DNA of 64,000 nt, taken from Candidatus Rokuibacteriota bacterium. Lineage in GTDB: Bacteria > Methylomirabilota > Methylomirabilia > Rokubacteriales > CSP1-6. The translations under genes and the position numbers were made by a program. The notes below the pieces were generated by a model. The model made no database searches, was not told the origin of the DNA, and saw only the letters and a list, made by a program, of their open reading frames with translations. The stretch's first letter is position 1. The number at the start of each line of letters is the position of its first letter. The DNA lies in assembly GCA_003220535.1 (NCBI GenBank), contig QHSU01000062.1, forward strand, positions 116,949 to 180,948. The letters are read 5' to 3'. Shown here piece after piece: positions 23,312 to 35,100 of the stretch.

Positions 23312-25726
23312 TCAGCCGCGGCCGGGGCAGCCGCTCGTGAGGAAGCGCATGAGCCGCGCGGACTCCCACCCGAGCGTGTCGGAGACCGCGCGGTTCTGCG
23401 ATGCCGGAGGGGGCCAGGCACTCACCAGGCGCTGCATTTGAACGGAGCTGAGCTGCCAGGATAGGGGTGGGCTCGGCTGGTCCGCGTCCGGCTCGAACAC
23501 GAAGCTCTCGACACACACCGGCAACCCCTGGCCGTCGAACCACTTGTTCCACACGTCGGTGAATCGACCGACGTCGATGTCGTCGCGTTCGGCCGCGGCG
23601 CCCGCGCGGATCGCGCCGAGGCCGATGACGGGCCCCAGCAGCGCCGCCACCGATCCGGGCGCCGGCTGCGCGTACACGGGCTTCTCTCGGCGAAAGGCCC
23701 GCAGCTCGATGATCGCGACGCGGGTGAAGCCGAGGCGCTTCTCGGCCTTGGCGATCATGACCGGCGTGAGCCAGTCGAGGGCCGACGTGACGCCGAAGTT
23801 GTCGTAGTACCCGCCGTCGATGAGGTGGTGCCACAGCCGCCGGCGCTCGATCTCGGGCGTCTTCCGGGTTTCCTTGTCCTGGTCGGCCAGGGTCGATCGC
23901 GCGGCTGGACTGACGAACGAGAAGGTCGCCGACAGCCGCGCGGCGGTCCACAGGCTCATGTCGAGCCCGGGATCCCCCAGGTACTCCGACAGCGTCGCCG
24001 CTCGGGGCTTGGGGCGGGCCAGCAAGGCCTGACCCGTCGGCGAGCCCGGTGCGGCCGGCCCCGGGACGGGTATGGTGACCTCGGTGAAATCGATCGGAGT
24101 CACCATGACCCGCCGCCCCGACTCCATGACGGTCGCGCCGAAGATGAAGCCCGGGATCTCGCCCGATCTGATCCTCGACTGCAACGACGCCAGGGTGGGG
24201 GGATCCTTGTGGGCGCCGCGACGCACCATCGCGCCACGGGTCGAGCCCTCGGCGGTGCGCGTCCAGGCGCGCTCGAGCAGCTCGCCGCGATCCCGCCCGG
24301 GGGCGAGCGTCGACAGGCCGCCGGTCAGCAAGCTCGGCACGTCGCGATACGCCAGCCCATAGGCCACGGCATCGAGGCTCGAGGCCCCCGATTTCTTACG
24401 GATGGTGTCCAGCGACGAGGCCGGCGGCGGCCGAAGGAGCCCGTCGAGGAAAAACGCCCCGCCGACCGAGCCGCCCGAGATCGTGCTCAGCAGCCGGATC
24501 TCGCGCCGGAGATCCGGGCGCTCCTGGATGAGGCGCTCGAGTCCGAGCGTCGTCCACACCGCCGCCGAGATTCCGCCGCCGGCGGACGCGATCACGACGA
24601 GATTGGCGCCACCGCCTTCCACCACCGCGACAGGCGACAGCCCGCTGGCCGAGCCCTCGCGCCGAACGTGGTACGTGTGGTCGATGCTGAAGACGTTGTA
24701 GCCGAGGAGCACGACGACGATGACAGCGAGCAGAGGCGACACGCGCAAGCGAGCGAGGTGGAACTCGAGCCCACCGAAGACCCAGACGAAGAGCATGAGA
24801 CTGACCCACAGATGGACCACCGGGGCCGCGCGCAGAAGGCCATCCTCGGGCCGGAACAGAAACGCGAACGCCAGCCACAGGACGACGAGCAGCACCGCAA
24901 CGGTGATCGCGAAGAAGTGGGCCGGGTAGAGCAGCCTGGTCGCCGGGTCGAGGAGGTAGTGCAATCTGAGCCAGGCGGCGAGCGCGGACAGCTGCCGCTG
25001 CAGCCACCGCATCGCGGTGGTGAGACGCGTCAACTGCGTCAGCACACCCCACACGCGCAGGGCGACGGGATCCCGCATGGGCGGATCCGTCGGATCCAGC
25101 AGCGCGGCGGGCGTGCACAGTCCCAGCATGACGATGTAAGCGGTGACGAGACCGGCGCCCGCGGCGCCCAGGGCGGTCAGGAGGACGGCACCGCCCGCCA
25201 CGACCCGGTCGACCTCATAGCGCACGGCATAGCGGACCACCACGACGAGGCCGGGTACGGCGAGCGCTGCGTAATACACGAGCTGTGGCGGGGTGACCGG
25301 AACCGAGAAGAGGAGCTCCGCCCAGTCGGGGATCTGGCCGCTGGGCGCCGCCTTCAGCGATTCGAATCGGCGATACCCCCCGGCCGTGGAGCTCCAGCGC
25401 TGCGTCACGCCGTTCACGATCAGGCCGGTCGTGAGCATCACGCTCCACGCCGCGGCGAGGAGGAACAGCGACGCCCAGAACACGCCGCCCGGCGACAGCT
25501 CCACGAAGAGGCTGCCCGTCATCGAGTGCAGCGCCACGCCTTCGATGCCGGACAGGGGCAGCACGACGATCGCCGCGCTGAAGACGAGGCTGTACTTCAA
25601 CAAGCTGACCAGACGCCCGAGCTGCTGCAGGAGTCCCAACCGCGCGGCCGGCACCGTGGGTGCCGCGGCCGGCACCGTGGGTGCCGCGGCCGGCACCGTG
25701 GTCGCGACTGTGTGCGCGGCGGCCAC
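23312..25726 (-). CDS. Patatin-like phospholipase with N-terminal membrane domain
   Basis: This 804-residue protein combines about seven hydrophobic segments in its first half (for example LVFSAAIVVLPLSGI, VFWASLFLLAAAWSVMLTTG, AITVAVLLVVLWLAFAFLF and LLAVIVVVLLGYNVFSI) with a patatin domain in the second. The patatin catalytic parts are the glycine-rich SAGGGISAAVW, the nucleophile STISGGSVGG and the dyad aspartate in LIDGGYYDNFG. It is probably a membrane-bound lipid acyl hydrolase. The extreme N-terminus carries repeats of VPAAAPT. It is followed directly by the small membrane protein gene and preceded by the SPFH gene on the same strand, suggesting a membrane-lipid unit. Confidence 0.85.
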   Translation of the reverse strand: MAAAHTVATTVPAAAPTVPAAAPTVPAARLGLLQQLGRLVSLLKYSLVFSAAIVVLPLSGIEGVALHSMTGSLFVELSPGGVFWASLFLLAAAWSVMLTTGLIVNGVTQRWSSTAGGYRRFESLKAAPSGQIPDWAELLFSVPVTPPQLVYYAALAVPGLVVVVRYAVRYEVDRVVAGGAVLLTALGAAGAGLVTAYIVMLGLCTPAALLDPTDPPMRDPVALRVWGVLTQLTRLTTAMRWLQRQLSALAAWLRLHYLLDPATRLLYPAHFFAITVAVLLVVLWLAFAFLFRPEDGLLRAAPVVHLWVSLMLFVWVFGGLEFHLARLRVSPLLAVIVVVLLGYNVFSIDHTYHVRREGSASGLSPVAVVEGGGANLVVIASAGGGISAAVWTTLGLERLIQERPDLRREIRLLSTISGGSVGGAFFLDGLLRPPPASSLDTIRKKSGASSLDAVAYGLAYRDVPSLLTGGLSTLAPGRDRGELLERAWTRTAEGSTRGAMVRRGAHKDPPTLASLQSRIRSGEIPGFIFGATVMESGRRVMVTPIDFTEVTIPVPGPAAPGSPTGQALLARPKPRAATLSEYLGDPGLDMSLWTAARLSATFSFVSPAARSTLADQDKETRKTPEIERRRLWHHLIDGGYYDNFGVTSALDWLTPVMIAKAEKRLGFTRVAIIELRAFRREKPVYAQPAPGSVAALLGPVIGLGAIRAGAAAERDDIDVGRFTDVWNKWFDGQGLPVCVESFVFEPDADQPSPPLSWQLSSVQMQRLVSAWPPPASQNRAVSDTLGWESARLMRFLTSGCPGRG
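25644..25706 (-). repeat. In-frame 21-bp tandem repeat at the patatin N-terminus
   Basis: Two identical 21-base units beginning GCGGCCGGCACCGTGGGTGC (25644-25664 and 25665-25685) are followed by a diverged third to 25706. On the minus strand they encode the repeated VPAAAPT near the start of the patatin protein. Repeat number may vary between strains. Confidence 0.85.
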
Positions 25727-25732
25727 GAGGGG

Positions 25733-26534
25733 TTACTTGTCGCTGAGGATGATGCGCAGGCCCGTCTTGTCGCCCAGGACGATCACCTTGGCGTTGGGGC
25801 TCTTCGAGAGCTCGTGCGCGACCTCGATGGCCTCCACTTCAGGAGCTCGGGGCTGATGCCGCGGGCGACGATCGACTGGAAGTCCGCGATGCCCTGGGCC
25901 TCCATGCGCTTGCGCTCGGCTTCTTGACGCTCGCGATCGAGCACGAACCGCATGCGTTGAGCTTGCTGCTCGGCCTGGAGCTTCTCATGGATGGCGGTCG
26001 TGAGAAGGGGCGGCAGCTGGACCGCGCGGAGCAAGACCTGCTCCGCCTCGATCCCGCGTGGCGCGAGGGTGGCGTGGATGTGCTTGAACATGTTCTGGGC
26101 GACCACCTCGCGCGAGGCCGAGTAGAGGAACTTCGCCTCGTACTCCGCGGTGACGTCGCGGATGATGGAGCGAAGCTGGGGATCGATGACCACGCCCTCG
26201 AAGCGGCTGCCGACCGTCTTGTACACGCGGGCGGCCGCCTCGGGGCGCAGCCGGAACAGCAACGAGACATCGAGGTTCACGACGAGCCCCTCGGACGTGG
26301 GCACCGCGGCCGTCTCCTTGAGCTCCCGCGTCTGCACGCTGAACTTGAGGACGTCCCGGGCACGATGAGATTGATGCCGGGCGAGAGGATGCGATCGGAA
26401 ACGCGACCGAAGAAGTCTTGCACGCCGACATGCCCGGCCGGGACGACGGTCGTCGACAAGTAGACGACCAGGAGCACGAGCAAGACGAGGAACCCGACGC
26501 GGAAGCCCCCGAACGCGGCGAAGAGCCATCGCAT
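25733..26534 (-). pseudogene. SPFH/prohibitin family protein, two frameshifts
   Basis: Read in three successive frames, this stretch gives a complete prohibitin-like protein of about 267 residues. Frame one starts at ATG 26534 after AGGAGGACAG, with membrane anchor FLVLLVLLVVYLSTTVVPAG and FGRVSDRILSPGINLIVPG. After a break near 26355-26361 frame two gives VLKFSVQTRELKETAAVPTS, the SPFH core and LQAEQQAQRMRFVLDRERQE coiled coil, up to GISPELLK. After a second break near 25832-25838 frame three gives EAIEVAHELSKSPNAKVIVL and ends in LSDK at TAA. The net length fits two single-base losses. Either the gene is decaying or the bases are errors. It is upstream of the patatin gene on the same strand. 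Confidence 0.85.
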
Positions 26535-26685
26535 TGCTCTGTCCTCCTGGTCGGGCGGAACCGCGAGGCGTCCTGATTCACCCAGATCGATCATAGACCG
26601 AGGGCGCACCGGCGACCAAGAAAGGGCCTCTCGACGGTCGACCCCGCGGCGGGCGTGTTATCGTGAGGCCTCGCGGGAGGACGCC

Positions 26686-26784
26686 ATGGACCGGACGCTG
26701 ATCGCCAACACCTCGATTCTCGATCAGAACAAGGACGCGCTGCTGCTGATCATGAAGGACGGCTGGTTGCACAAGACTCCGTGA
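26686..26784 (+). pseudogene. 32-codon remnant resembling an amidohydrolase C-terminus
   Basis: A GGGAGG ribosome site precedes ATG 26686 and a 32-residue frame ending at TGA 26784. Its end, DALLLIMKDGWLHKTP, resembles the last residues of imidazolonepropionase-type amidohydrolases (typically a hydrophobic strand, MKDG, then V/H-K). The start signal joined to a tail suggests a large internal deletion of such a gene. A genuine small protein cannot be excluded. It lies 7 bp before the MetE-like gene. Confidence 0.4.
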
Positions 26785-26791
26785 ACGCGTC

Positions 26792-27930
26792 GTGAAGCGG
26801 AGCACGGACCGGATCCTCACCACGCACACCGGTAGTCTTCCACGGTCCAAGGACCTGCTCGGCCTGGTGCGAGAGCGGGAAGAACGCCGCCTGAACACCG
26901 AGGTCGCCCTCCACGACCGGACGCGCTCGGCCGTATTCGACGTCGTGAGGAAGCAGGTCGAGACCGGGCTGTCGGTCATCAACGATGGCGAGCAGGGCAG
27001 GGCCGACTACACGATCTACGTCAAAGACCGTCTGAGCGGGTTCGCCGGCGAGAGCTCGTCCTGGCCCAACCCCGACGCCGAGGAGTTCCCGGAGTGGACC
27101 GAGATGGCGCGGCAGTTCGCTCCGCCATTTCAGAAGCGGCCGGCATGCACCGGCCCCGTCGAGTGGAAGGACTGGCCGGCGGTCGAGCGCGACATCCAGA
27201 ACCTCAAGGACGCCGCCGTGGCCGCCGGGACGGAGGAGGTCTTCATGACCGCACCGTCCCCGGGCCAGATCGGGCGGTTCCTCCGAACCGCTACTACCCG
27301 AGCGACGAGAAGTACCTCGTGACACTGGCCGACGTGATGAAGCGGGAATACCAGGCGATCGTGCGCGCCGGGTTCATCCTCCAGCTGGACTGTCCGGACC
27401 TCGCCCTCGGCCGGCACACCCAGTTCGCTCACCTGACCCTGGGAGAGTTCCGCAGGGTGTGCGAGATGCACGTGGAGGTCCTCAACGACGCCGTCGCCGA
27501 CATCCCACCAGACCGGATGCGCATGCACATCTGCTGGGCCAGCACCGGAGGTCCGCACCATCGGGACGTGCCGCTCCGGGACATCGTCGACGTGGTGGTC
27601 AAGGGTCGCCCAGACGGGCTCGTGGTGGCCGGAGCCAACCCGCGCCACGAGCACGAGTGGAAGGTCTGGAAGGACGTCCCGCTGCCGGCGGGCAAGACGC
27701 TCGTCGCCGGCGTGATCGACTCAACCACCAACTTCATCGAGCACCCGGAGCTGGTGGCGGAGAGGATCGCGCGGTATGCCAGCGTGGTCGGACGGGAAAG
27801 CGTCATCGCGGGCGTCGACTGCGGCTTCGGGACCTTCGCCGGGAGAGTCCAGGTCGACACCAACATCGTCTGGCACAAGCTCCGCGCGCTCGTCGAAGGA
27901 GCGCGCCTCGCTTCCGAGGCGCTATGGTGA
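26792..27930 (+). pseudogene. MetE-like (cobalamin-independent methionine synthase C-terminal domain) protein, one frameshift
   Basis: The frame from GTG 26792 begins ILTTHTGSLPRSKDLLGLV, a hallmark of short MetE-family proteins, and runs to APSPGQIGRFL. At about 27283 one base is missing from a CCC run; the next frame continues with PNRYYPSDEKYLVTLADVMK, LQLDCPDLALGRH, RMRMHICWASTGGPHH (probable zinc ligands H and C), and the C-terminal VIAGVDCGFGTFAG. Restoring one base gives 379 residues, normal for the stand-alone family, whose members transfer methyl groups or cleave C-S or related substrates. It converges on the MFS gene with a 9 bp overlap. Either an authentic frameshift or a sequence error is possible. 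Confidence 0.85.
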
Positions 27931-29160
27931 GTTGCCCTTCGACGGTGATGCCGGCCCGGGCCCGAGCAGGATCATGGCGGCGGCGAGCGCTTGAAGCGCC
28001 GCGCAGGCTCCGAGCGCCGGCTCGTAGGTGCCGGTCCAATCGCGCATGACGCCGACGAGCGACGGCCCGAAGGCGAACGTGAACTGATTGATCCCGACCA
28101 CGAGGGCCACGAGCGCGCCGAAGCGCTCGCGCGGCCACTCGACGGCCAGAATGAGCCCGGGCAGCGTCGTCAGGTTCCCGACGCCCAGGCCGAACAGCGC
28201 GCAGCCCGCGTAGACGACGCCCACCGACGGCGCCCACGCCAGCAGCGTCACGCCGATGATCTGGACGACGAGCGTCGCACTCGCCACCAGGCGCCGGTTC
28301 AGGCGATCGACGACGAGACCCGTCGCCAGCCGTCCGATCAGCGCCGCCGCGGTGGTCGCGCTCACGGCCCGCGCGGCGCCGCCCACTCCGAGCGCCGGCG
28401 TCACGAGCGGCACCAGATGCGTGAGCACCCCGACCTGTGCCGCGAGACCGAGCGCGAACGGCGCGGACACGCTCCAGAAGCGCCACGTCTGTAGCGCATC
28501 CGTTCGCCAGCGTCGTCCGCTGCCCGCCGACGGTCCAGCGAGGCCGGGGCGAGGGGGACCGCCGTCGGGCCCGAGACCGAGCGTCTCGGGCCCTCGCCGC
28601 ATGACACTCGCCGCGATGACGAGCAGCACCGCCAGGGCAACGAGCGCGGCGATGGCAAGCGCCTGCGCGAAGCCGACGAGGCCGATGAGCGGAATCAGCG
28701 TGGGCGCGACGATGACCCCGCCGAGCGTGGCTCCGTTGAAGGCGATGCTGACCGCGAGGCCACGGCGCCGCTCCCACCAGGGGGCGAGGATGATGTTGAT
28801 CGCGGCGCCGCTCATCGCGCCCCAGCCGACGGACATCAGGAGGAAGGTCGGATAGAGCTGCCACGGCTGTGTGACGATACCGAGTGCCGCGACGCCGCCG
28901 GCCATGGCGAGGCTTCCCCCGGCCACGACGATGCGAGGCCCGAAGCGCTCGTACAGGCCGCCGATCCACGCAGTCAGCAGCGCGCCCGCGACGTAGTACA
29001 CCGTGACCGGCGCCGACACGGCGGAGGCCGACCATCCGTGCAGCCGCTGGAGCGTCGCGACGTAGACGGTGAGCCCGTAGAACCCGAGCCCGAAACTGCA
29101 GAGCGCCATGACGAACGTCGCGCCCACGACGTTCCAGCCGTAGAAGTATCGAGTGCGCAT
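27922..29160 (-). CDS. MFS transporter (monocarboxylate/oxalate-formate antiporter-like)
   Basis: This 412-residue protein has twelve hydrophobic segments in two sets of six. The N-terminal YFYGWNVVGATFVMALCSFG and the phrase GWGAMSGAAINIILAPWWERRRGLAVSIAFNGATLGG are typical of the oxalate:formate antiporter/monocarboxylate transporter branch. The inter-domain loop is around RRGPETLGLGPDGGPP. A second motif-A-like loop is GRLATGLVVDRLNRRL. It is likely an inner-membrane organic-anion transporter. It overlaps the MetE-like gene end and is divergent from the AdaA-like gene. Confidence 0.88.
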   Translation of the reverse strand: MRTRYFYGWNVVGATFVMALCSFGLGFYGLTVYVATLQRLHGWSASAVSAPVTVYYVAGALLTAWIGGLYERFGPRIVVAGGSLAMAGGVAALGIVTQPWQLYPTFLLMSVGWGAMSGAAINIILAPWWERRRGLAVSIAFNGATLGGVIVAPTLIPLIGLVGFAQALAIAALVALAVLLVIAASVMRRGPETLGLGPDGGPPRPGLAGPSAGSGRRWRTDALQTWRFWSVSAPFALGLAAQVGVLTHLVPLVTPALGVGGAARAVSATTAAALIGRLATGLVVDRLNRRLVASATLVVQIIGVTLLAWAPSVGVVYAGCALFGLGVGNLTTLPGLILAVEWPRERFGALVALVVGINQFTFAFGPSLVGVMRDWTGTYEPALGACAALQALAAAMILLGPGPASPSKGNSP

Positions 29161-29267
29161 GCTCGCGCATGACGCTAGCGACGGCGCTGGTCGGTGTCTC
29201 GCCGTTTTCGGACGTGATCGTCGCCAGGCGTCGCGAGCGCCAGCTCGCGTGATAGGCTGACGCCATC

Positions 29268-29882
29268 GTGAGCGCAGGTCTCGCCCTCGACCGGCGCACG
29301 TGCGACCGCGCGCGGATTGCGCGCGACCCGCGGTTCGACGGGTCGTTCTTCACGGGGGTGTTGACCACCCGGATCTACTGCCGCCCCACGTGTCCGGTGA
29401 AGCCCGCGAAGTCGCGCAACGTCGTCTTCTTCCCCACCGCGGCCGCCGCCGAGCGCGCTGGGTTCCGCCCCTGCTTGCGGTGTCGACCGGAGACGGCGCC
29501 CGGCACGCCGGCGTGGCACGGCGCCGCGGCGACGGTCTCCCGCGCCCTCAGGCTCATCGATCGCGGATTCCTCGACGACGGCCGGCGCGTCGAAGACCTC
29601 GCGGAGAGGCTCGGGATGACGGCCCGCCACTTGCGACGACTGTTCTTGCGCCACGCGGGCGCGCCGCCGACCGCGGTCGCGACGACCCGCCGCGTGCAGC
29701 GTGCGAAAGCCCTGGTCGACGACACCGCGATGCCGATGTCCGCGATCGCGTTCGCCGCGGGGTTCGCCAGCATCCGACGGTTCAACGCCGCGTTTCGCAC
29801 CGTCTATCGAAGGTCGCCCACGGCCGTTCGTCGAGCGAGGCGTCGACGTGGGTGTGCGTCGGCGTCGTCAGGACGTCTGTGA
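29268..29882 (+). CDS. AdaA-like methylphosphotriester-DNA repair/AraC-family regulator
   Basis: This 204-residue protein joins an Ada zinc domain with an AraC-type helix-turn-helix domain. The zinc cysteines are in YCRPTCPVKP and FRPCLRCRPE (four Cys); the first would take a methyl group from a DNA phosphotriester. The AraC part contains VEDLAERLGMTARHLRRLFLRHAG and PMSAIAFAAGFASIRRFNAAF. The overall size matches stand-alone AdaA rather than the longer Ada or AlkA fusions. The start is GTG at 29268. It probably activates DNA alkylation repair genes; none is adjacent. Confidence 0.88.
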   Translation: MSAGLALDRRTCDRARIARDPRFDGSFFTGVLTTRIYCRPTCPVKPAKSRNVVFFPTAAAAERAGFRPCLRCRPETAPGTPAWHGAAATVSRALRLIDRGFLDDGRRVEDLAERLGMTARHLRRLFLRHAGAPPTAVATTRRVQRAKALVDDTAMPMSAIAFAAGFASIRRFNAAFRTVYRRSPTAVRRARRRRGCASASSGRL

Positions 29883-29902
29883 TCGCCGGGTGCCGAGCGC
29901 GC

Positions 29903-30877
29903 TCAGGCCACGTCGCGCTGGCGCGCGGCGTTGTAGTTGGCGTCGTACCACCAATCGAGGTATGCCGCGTAGGTGATGGGCGGGTAGCGCGGCGGATCGC
30001 CCGAGCCCTGGCAGGTGGCCAGACACGCGATCACGGTGTCGAGATGCGGCCCCATGAAGTAGGGGATCGCGTAGCGGGGAGGGCCCACCGGGGGAAGCGC
30101 GCGATGCGGTGTGGACTTGAACCGGTGGTTCGTCCACCGCTGCATCATGTCGCCCGAGTTCACCGCGAAGGAGCCGGGCACGTAGGGCACGTCCACCCAC
30201 GTTGCGTCCGGCATCCGCACCTGGAGCCCGGGCACCTCGCTCTGGGCGAGGAAGGTCATGAAGTTCGCGTCCGTGTGGGGAGCGATGCCGAACTGGTTCT
30301 GCTCGGCGGCGACCGGCGGGTAGTGGGTGAGGCGGAAGCTGAACTGGCTCTCGGCAAAGGCGCTGTCGAAGGTGTCCCGCGACAGATCGAGCGCCGTCGC
30401 GCAGAGCGGCAAGAGCTTGCGGCCCAGCGCGTCCACAGCGTCGGTGTAGGCCAGCACGGTTTCCCGAAAGCCCGGTAGCCTTTCCGGCCACTGGTTGGGT
30501 CCGGCGAAGCGCCGGCCCGCGCGCATGAGCGGGTCGTCGGGCCCGCGCTCGCGCTTGACGAAGAACGCCTCGTTCAGGTCTGGCTTGTCGTTGGCGTTCA
30601 CGTCCGACGTCCACACCGCGTAGCGCCCGAGCATCATGTAGCCGTTGTTGTGCTCGTTCATGCGTAGGGCGAGCTTGACGTCCATGGGCTGGGCGTGGAA
30701 CCGTCGGGCTTCGGCGAACGCTTGGTCGATCAGCACCTGCGGAATACCGTGGTTCACGATGACAAAGAAACCGATGTCCCGGAGGGCTCGGCCCAACTCC
30801 GCGGCCGTCGCCGTGAACGCGCGTCTCTGGCCCCCAAGGAACGGGCCGAGGTCGATTACCGGAATCGTGTCTTCCAC
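29903..30877 (-). CDS. 2-oxoglutarate/Fe(II)-dependent oxygenase, isopenicillin N synthase family
   Basis: This 324-residue enzyme uses iron and probably 2-oxoglutarate to hydroxylate or desaturate a small molecule. Iron ligands are H201 and D203 (IAPHTDANF) and H258 (STPHRAL), and the cosubstrate arginine is R268 in PRYAIPYF. The N-terminal DIGFFVIVNHGIP is the standard start of the family. The GTG at 30877 gives the usual N-terminus PVIDLGPFL; no ATG is available. The gene is divergent from the RND efflux operon. Its substrate is not evident. Confidence 0.88.
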   Translation of the reverse strand: MEDTIPVIDLGPFLGGQRRAFTATAAELGRALRDIGFFVIVNHGIPQVLIDQAFAEARRFHAQPMDVKLALRMNEHNNGYMMLGRYAVWTSDVNANDKPDLNEAFFVKRERGPDDPLMRAGRRFAGPNQWPERLPGFRETVLAYTDAVDALGRKLLPLCATALDLSRDTFDSAFAESQFSFRLTHYPPVAAEQNQFGIAPHTDANFMTFLAQSEVPGLQVRMPDATWVDVPYVPGSFAVNSGDMMQRWTNHRFKSTPHRALPPVGPPRYAIPYFMGPHLDTVIACLATCQGSGDPPRYPPITYAAYLDWWYDANYNAARQRDVA

Positions 30878-30937
30878 GCCTCGATGAGATAGCACCGGAA
30901 GCCGACACCGGTCAACTGCGAAGGCGTAGATTGAGGT

Positions 30938-32158
<1,221 letters not shown>

Positions 32159-32164
32159 GCCGCC

Positions 32165-35100
32165 ATGCAAAAGCTCGCCGAGGTCTGCATCAAACGTCCG
32201 GTGTTCGCGACCATGCTGGTCATGGCCTTCGTGGTCGTCGGCGCCGCCAGCTGGTTCCGGCTGGGCGTCGACCGCTTCCCGGCTGTGGACCTGCCCACCG
32301 TCAACGTGCGCGTCGAGCTGCCGGGCGCCTCCAGCGAGGAGGTCGAGACCCAGGTCGCGCAGAAGCTCGAGGAGCAGATCAACACGATCCAGGGGATCCA
32401 GGAGCTGCGCTCGATCTCCGGGCCCGGCACCGTGATCGTCATCGTCACGTTCAACCTGAACCGCCAGATCGACGTGGCCGCCCAGGACGTGCGCGACAAG
32501 GTGGCCATCGCCATTCGCAACCTGCCACGCGAGATCTTGCCGCCGGTCGTCTCGAAGTTCGACAACGACCAGGCGCCGGTGGTCACCATCGCGCTCTCCG
32601 GCGAGCGCTCGCTCCGGGAGCTGACCGAGGTCGCCGACAAGATCGTCCGTCCCCAGCTCGAGCGCTCGTCTGGCGTCGGCGAGGTTCGGATCGTCGGCGG
32701 TCTGGCCCGTGCCGTCAACGTGTGGGTCGACCCCGATCGGCTGGCCGCCTACCAGATCCCGATCACCAACGTGCGCGATGCGGTCGTGCGCCAGAACGCC
32801 GACCTACCGGGCGGCAACGTGACAGCCGGGCTCAACGAGGCGTCGCTGCGGACGATGGGGCGCATCGCCGAGCCGCGAGCCTTCAACGACCTCGTGGTGG
32901 CAACCCTCAACGGCGTGCCGGTGCGCGTGCGCGACATCGGGTACGCGGAGGACGGGACCAAGGAGCAGCGGTCGGCCGCCCGCCTCAACGGTGTACCCAC
33001 CGTCATCATGGAGGTGCGCCGGCAGTCGGGCGAGAACACAGTGGCGGTGATCGAGGGCGTGAAGGCGAAGCTGGTGCGCCTGCGCGATCAGGTCCCGGCC
33101 GACGTCAAGCTGGAGGTGATCCGCGACCAGTCGCGCTACATCTACGCGGCCCTCCACGAGATCAACCTGCACCTGGTGCTCGGCTCCATCCTGGCCTCGC
33201 TGGTGGTGCTGGCGTTCATGCGCTCGTGGCGCTCGACGTTCATCGCCGCGGTGGCCATCCCGACCTCGGTCATCTCGGCGTTCGGGATGATGTGGGCGCT
33301 GAACTTCACCTTGAACAGCGTGACGATGCTGGCCCTGGTGCTCATGGTCGGCATCGTCATCGACGACGCCATCGTCGTCCTCGAGAACGTGTTCCGCTTC
33401 GTCGAGGAAAAGAAGATGCGGCCGTTCGAGGCCGCCCGCGAGGCGACCGCCGACATCGGGCTGGCCGTCATGGCCACCACGTTCTCGCTGGTCGTCATCT
33501 TCGTGCCGGTCTCGTTCATGTCTTCCATATCCGGACGGTTCCTCTACCAGTTCGGCCTCACCGCCGCGGTGTCGGTGCTGGTCAGCCTGCTCGTGTCGTT
33601 CTCGCTGACCCCGATGATGTGCGCGCGTCTCCTGCGTGCGGAGGATGCGGCAAGCGGTCACGCCGCCGAGGGCGCGCACGCCGGCTCGCGCGGCGGCTTC
33701 TACGCCTGGCTCGACCGCGGCTACACCTGGAGCCTGGCGCTGGCGATGCGACACCGCTGGGTCATCGTCGTCATCAGCGCGATCACCCTGGCCGCCGCGG
33801 TGCCGATCTACCGACAGGTCAAGCAGGAGTACATCCCGAGCGACGTCGACGAATCGGAGTTCGAGGTGCTCGTCTTCGGTCCGGAGCACATGAGCCTGGC
33901 CGCGATGGACGAGGCGATGCAGGCGCTGGCCAAGGAGGCGCGCGAAACGAAGGGCGTGGCGCTGACCTTGGCGTCGGGCGGCGGAAACTTCCTGAGCAAG
34001 GTGAACCAGGGCTACATGTACGTGCGCACGGTGTCCCACGAGGAGCGCACGCTGACGCCCGGGCGTCTCTGGAAGGGACTGATCCACGGCCGGCCCCTGG
34101 ACGCGTTCCGGGGCAACTACACACAGCGCGAGGTGATGGTGGCTCTCCGGCAGCGCTTCCGGAAGTTCACCGACATGCGCACGCAGGTGCGCAACATCGC
34201 CGGCTTCAATATCGGCGGCGGCACTTTCGACGTCGATCTGGCGCTGCGCGGGCCCGAGCTGGAGAAGCTCGCCGAGTACGGCGAGGCCCTCAAGCTGAAG
34301 GCCCGCGAGCTGGGCGGGGTCGTGGACGTGGACACCACGCTCCGGCTCGACAAGCCGGAGCTCCGCGTCGCGATCGACCGCCAGCGGGCGGCCGACCTGC
34401 GCGTGGATACCTCGCAGATCGCCACCGCGCTCCGCCTCATGGTGGGCGGCGACGACCAGGTCTCGCGCTTCCACGATCCGGTCGTCAATGACGACTATGA
34501 CGTGCAGATCCGCCTAATGCCCCAGTTCCGTGGCAACCTGGGCACGATCTCGCGCCTGTACGTCTCCCGCGACACGACGTCGACCAACCCGGCGACCGGA
34601 GCGCCGGCCCAGGTCAACCTGGCGCCGGGCGGCGGCCTCGTACGGCTCGACAACGTCGTGAAGATCGAGCGGACGGCCACCGCCTCGCGCATCGACCGCA
34701 CCGATCGGCAGCGCGAGACCCGGCTGCGGGCCGGCATCGCACCGGGCTACGGTCAGGCCGACCGGATCGAGGCGCTGAAGAGGGCCGTGGCCGGCATGAG
34801 CATGCCGTCCGCGTACCAGACGTTCGTCACCGGTAAGGCGAAGGAGATGGAGAAGACCTTCACCGAGTTCCTGTGGGTCTTCCTTCTCTCCGTCGTCTTC
34901 ATGTACATGATCCTGGCTTCGCAGTTCGAGAGCCTGATCCATCCGCTGACGATCTTGCTGTCCTTGCCGCTCTCGGTCCCGTTCGCGCTGTTCTCGCTCT
35001 GGTACACGGGCAACACACTGAATCTGTATTCCGCCCTCGGTATCCTCGTCCTGTTCGGCGTCGTGAAGAAGAACGCGATCTTGCAGATCGACCATATGAA

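Noticed and set aside
23825..25927. 700-codon plus-strand frame opposite the patatin gene
   Set aside because: Composition is R, G, D and E biased, with no fold-like pattern, and the opposite strand carries a catalytically complete patatin.
32804..34474. Long minus-strand frame opposite the RND permease
   Set aside because: It is an antisense shadow with low-complexity composition (H, D, E, R rich); the permease on the other strand is unmistakable.
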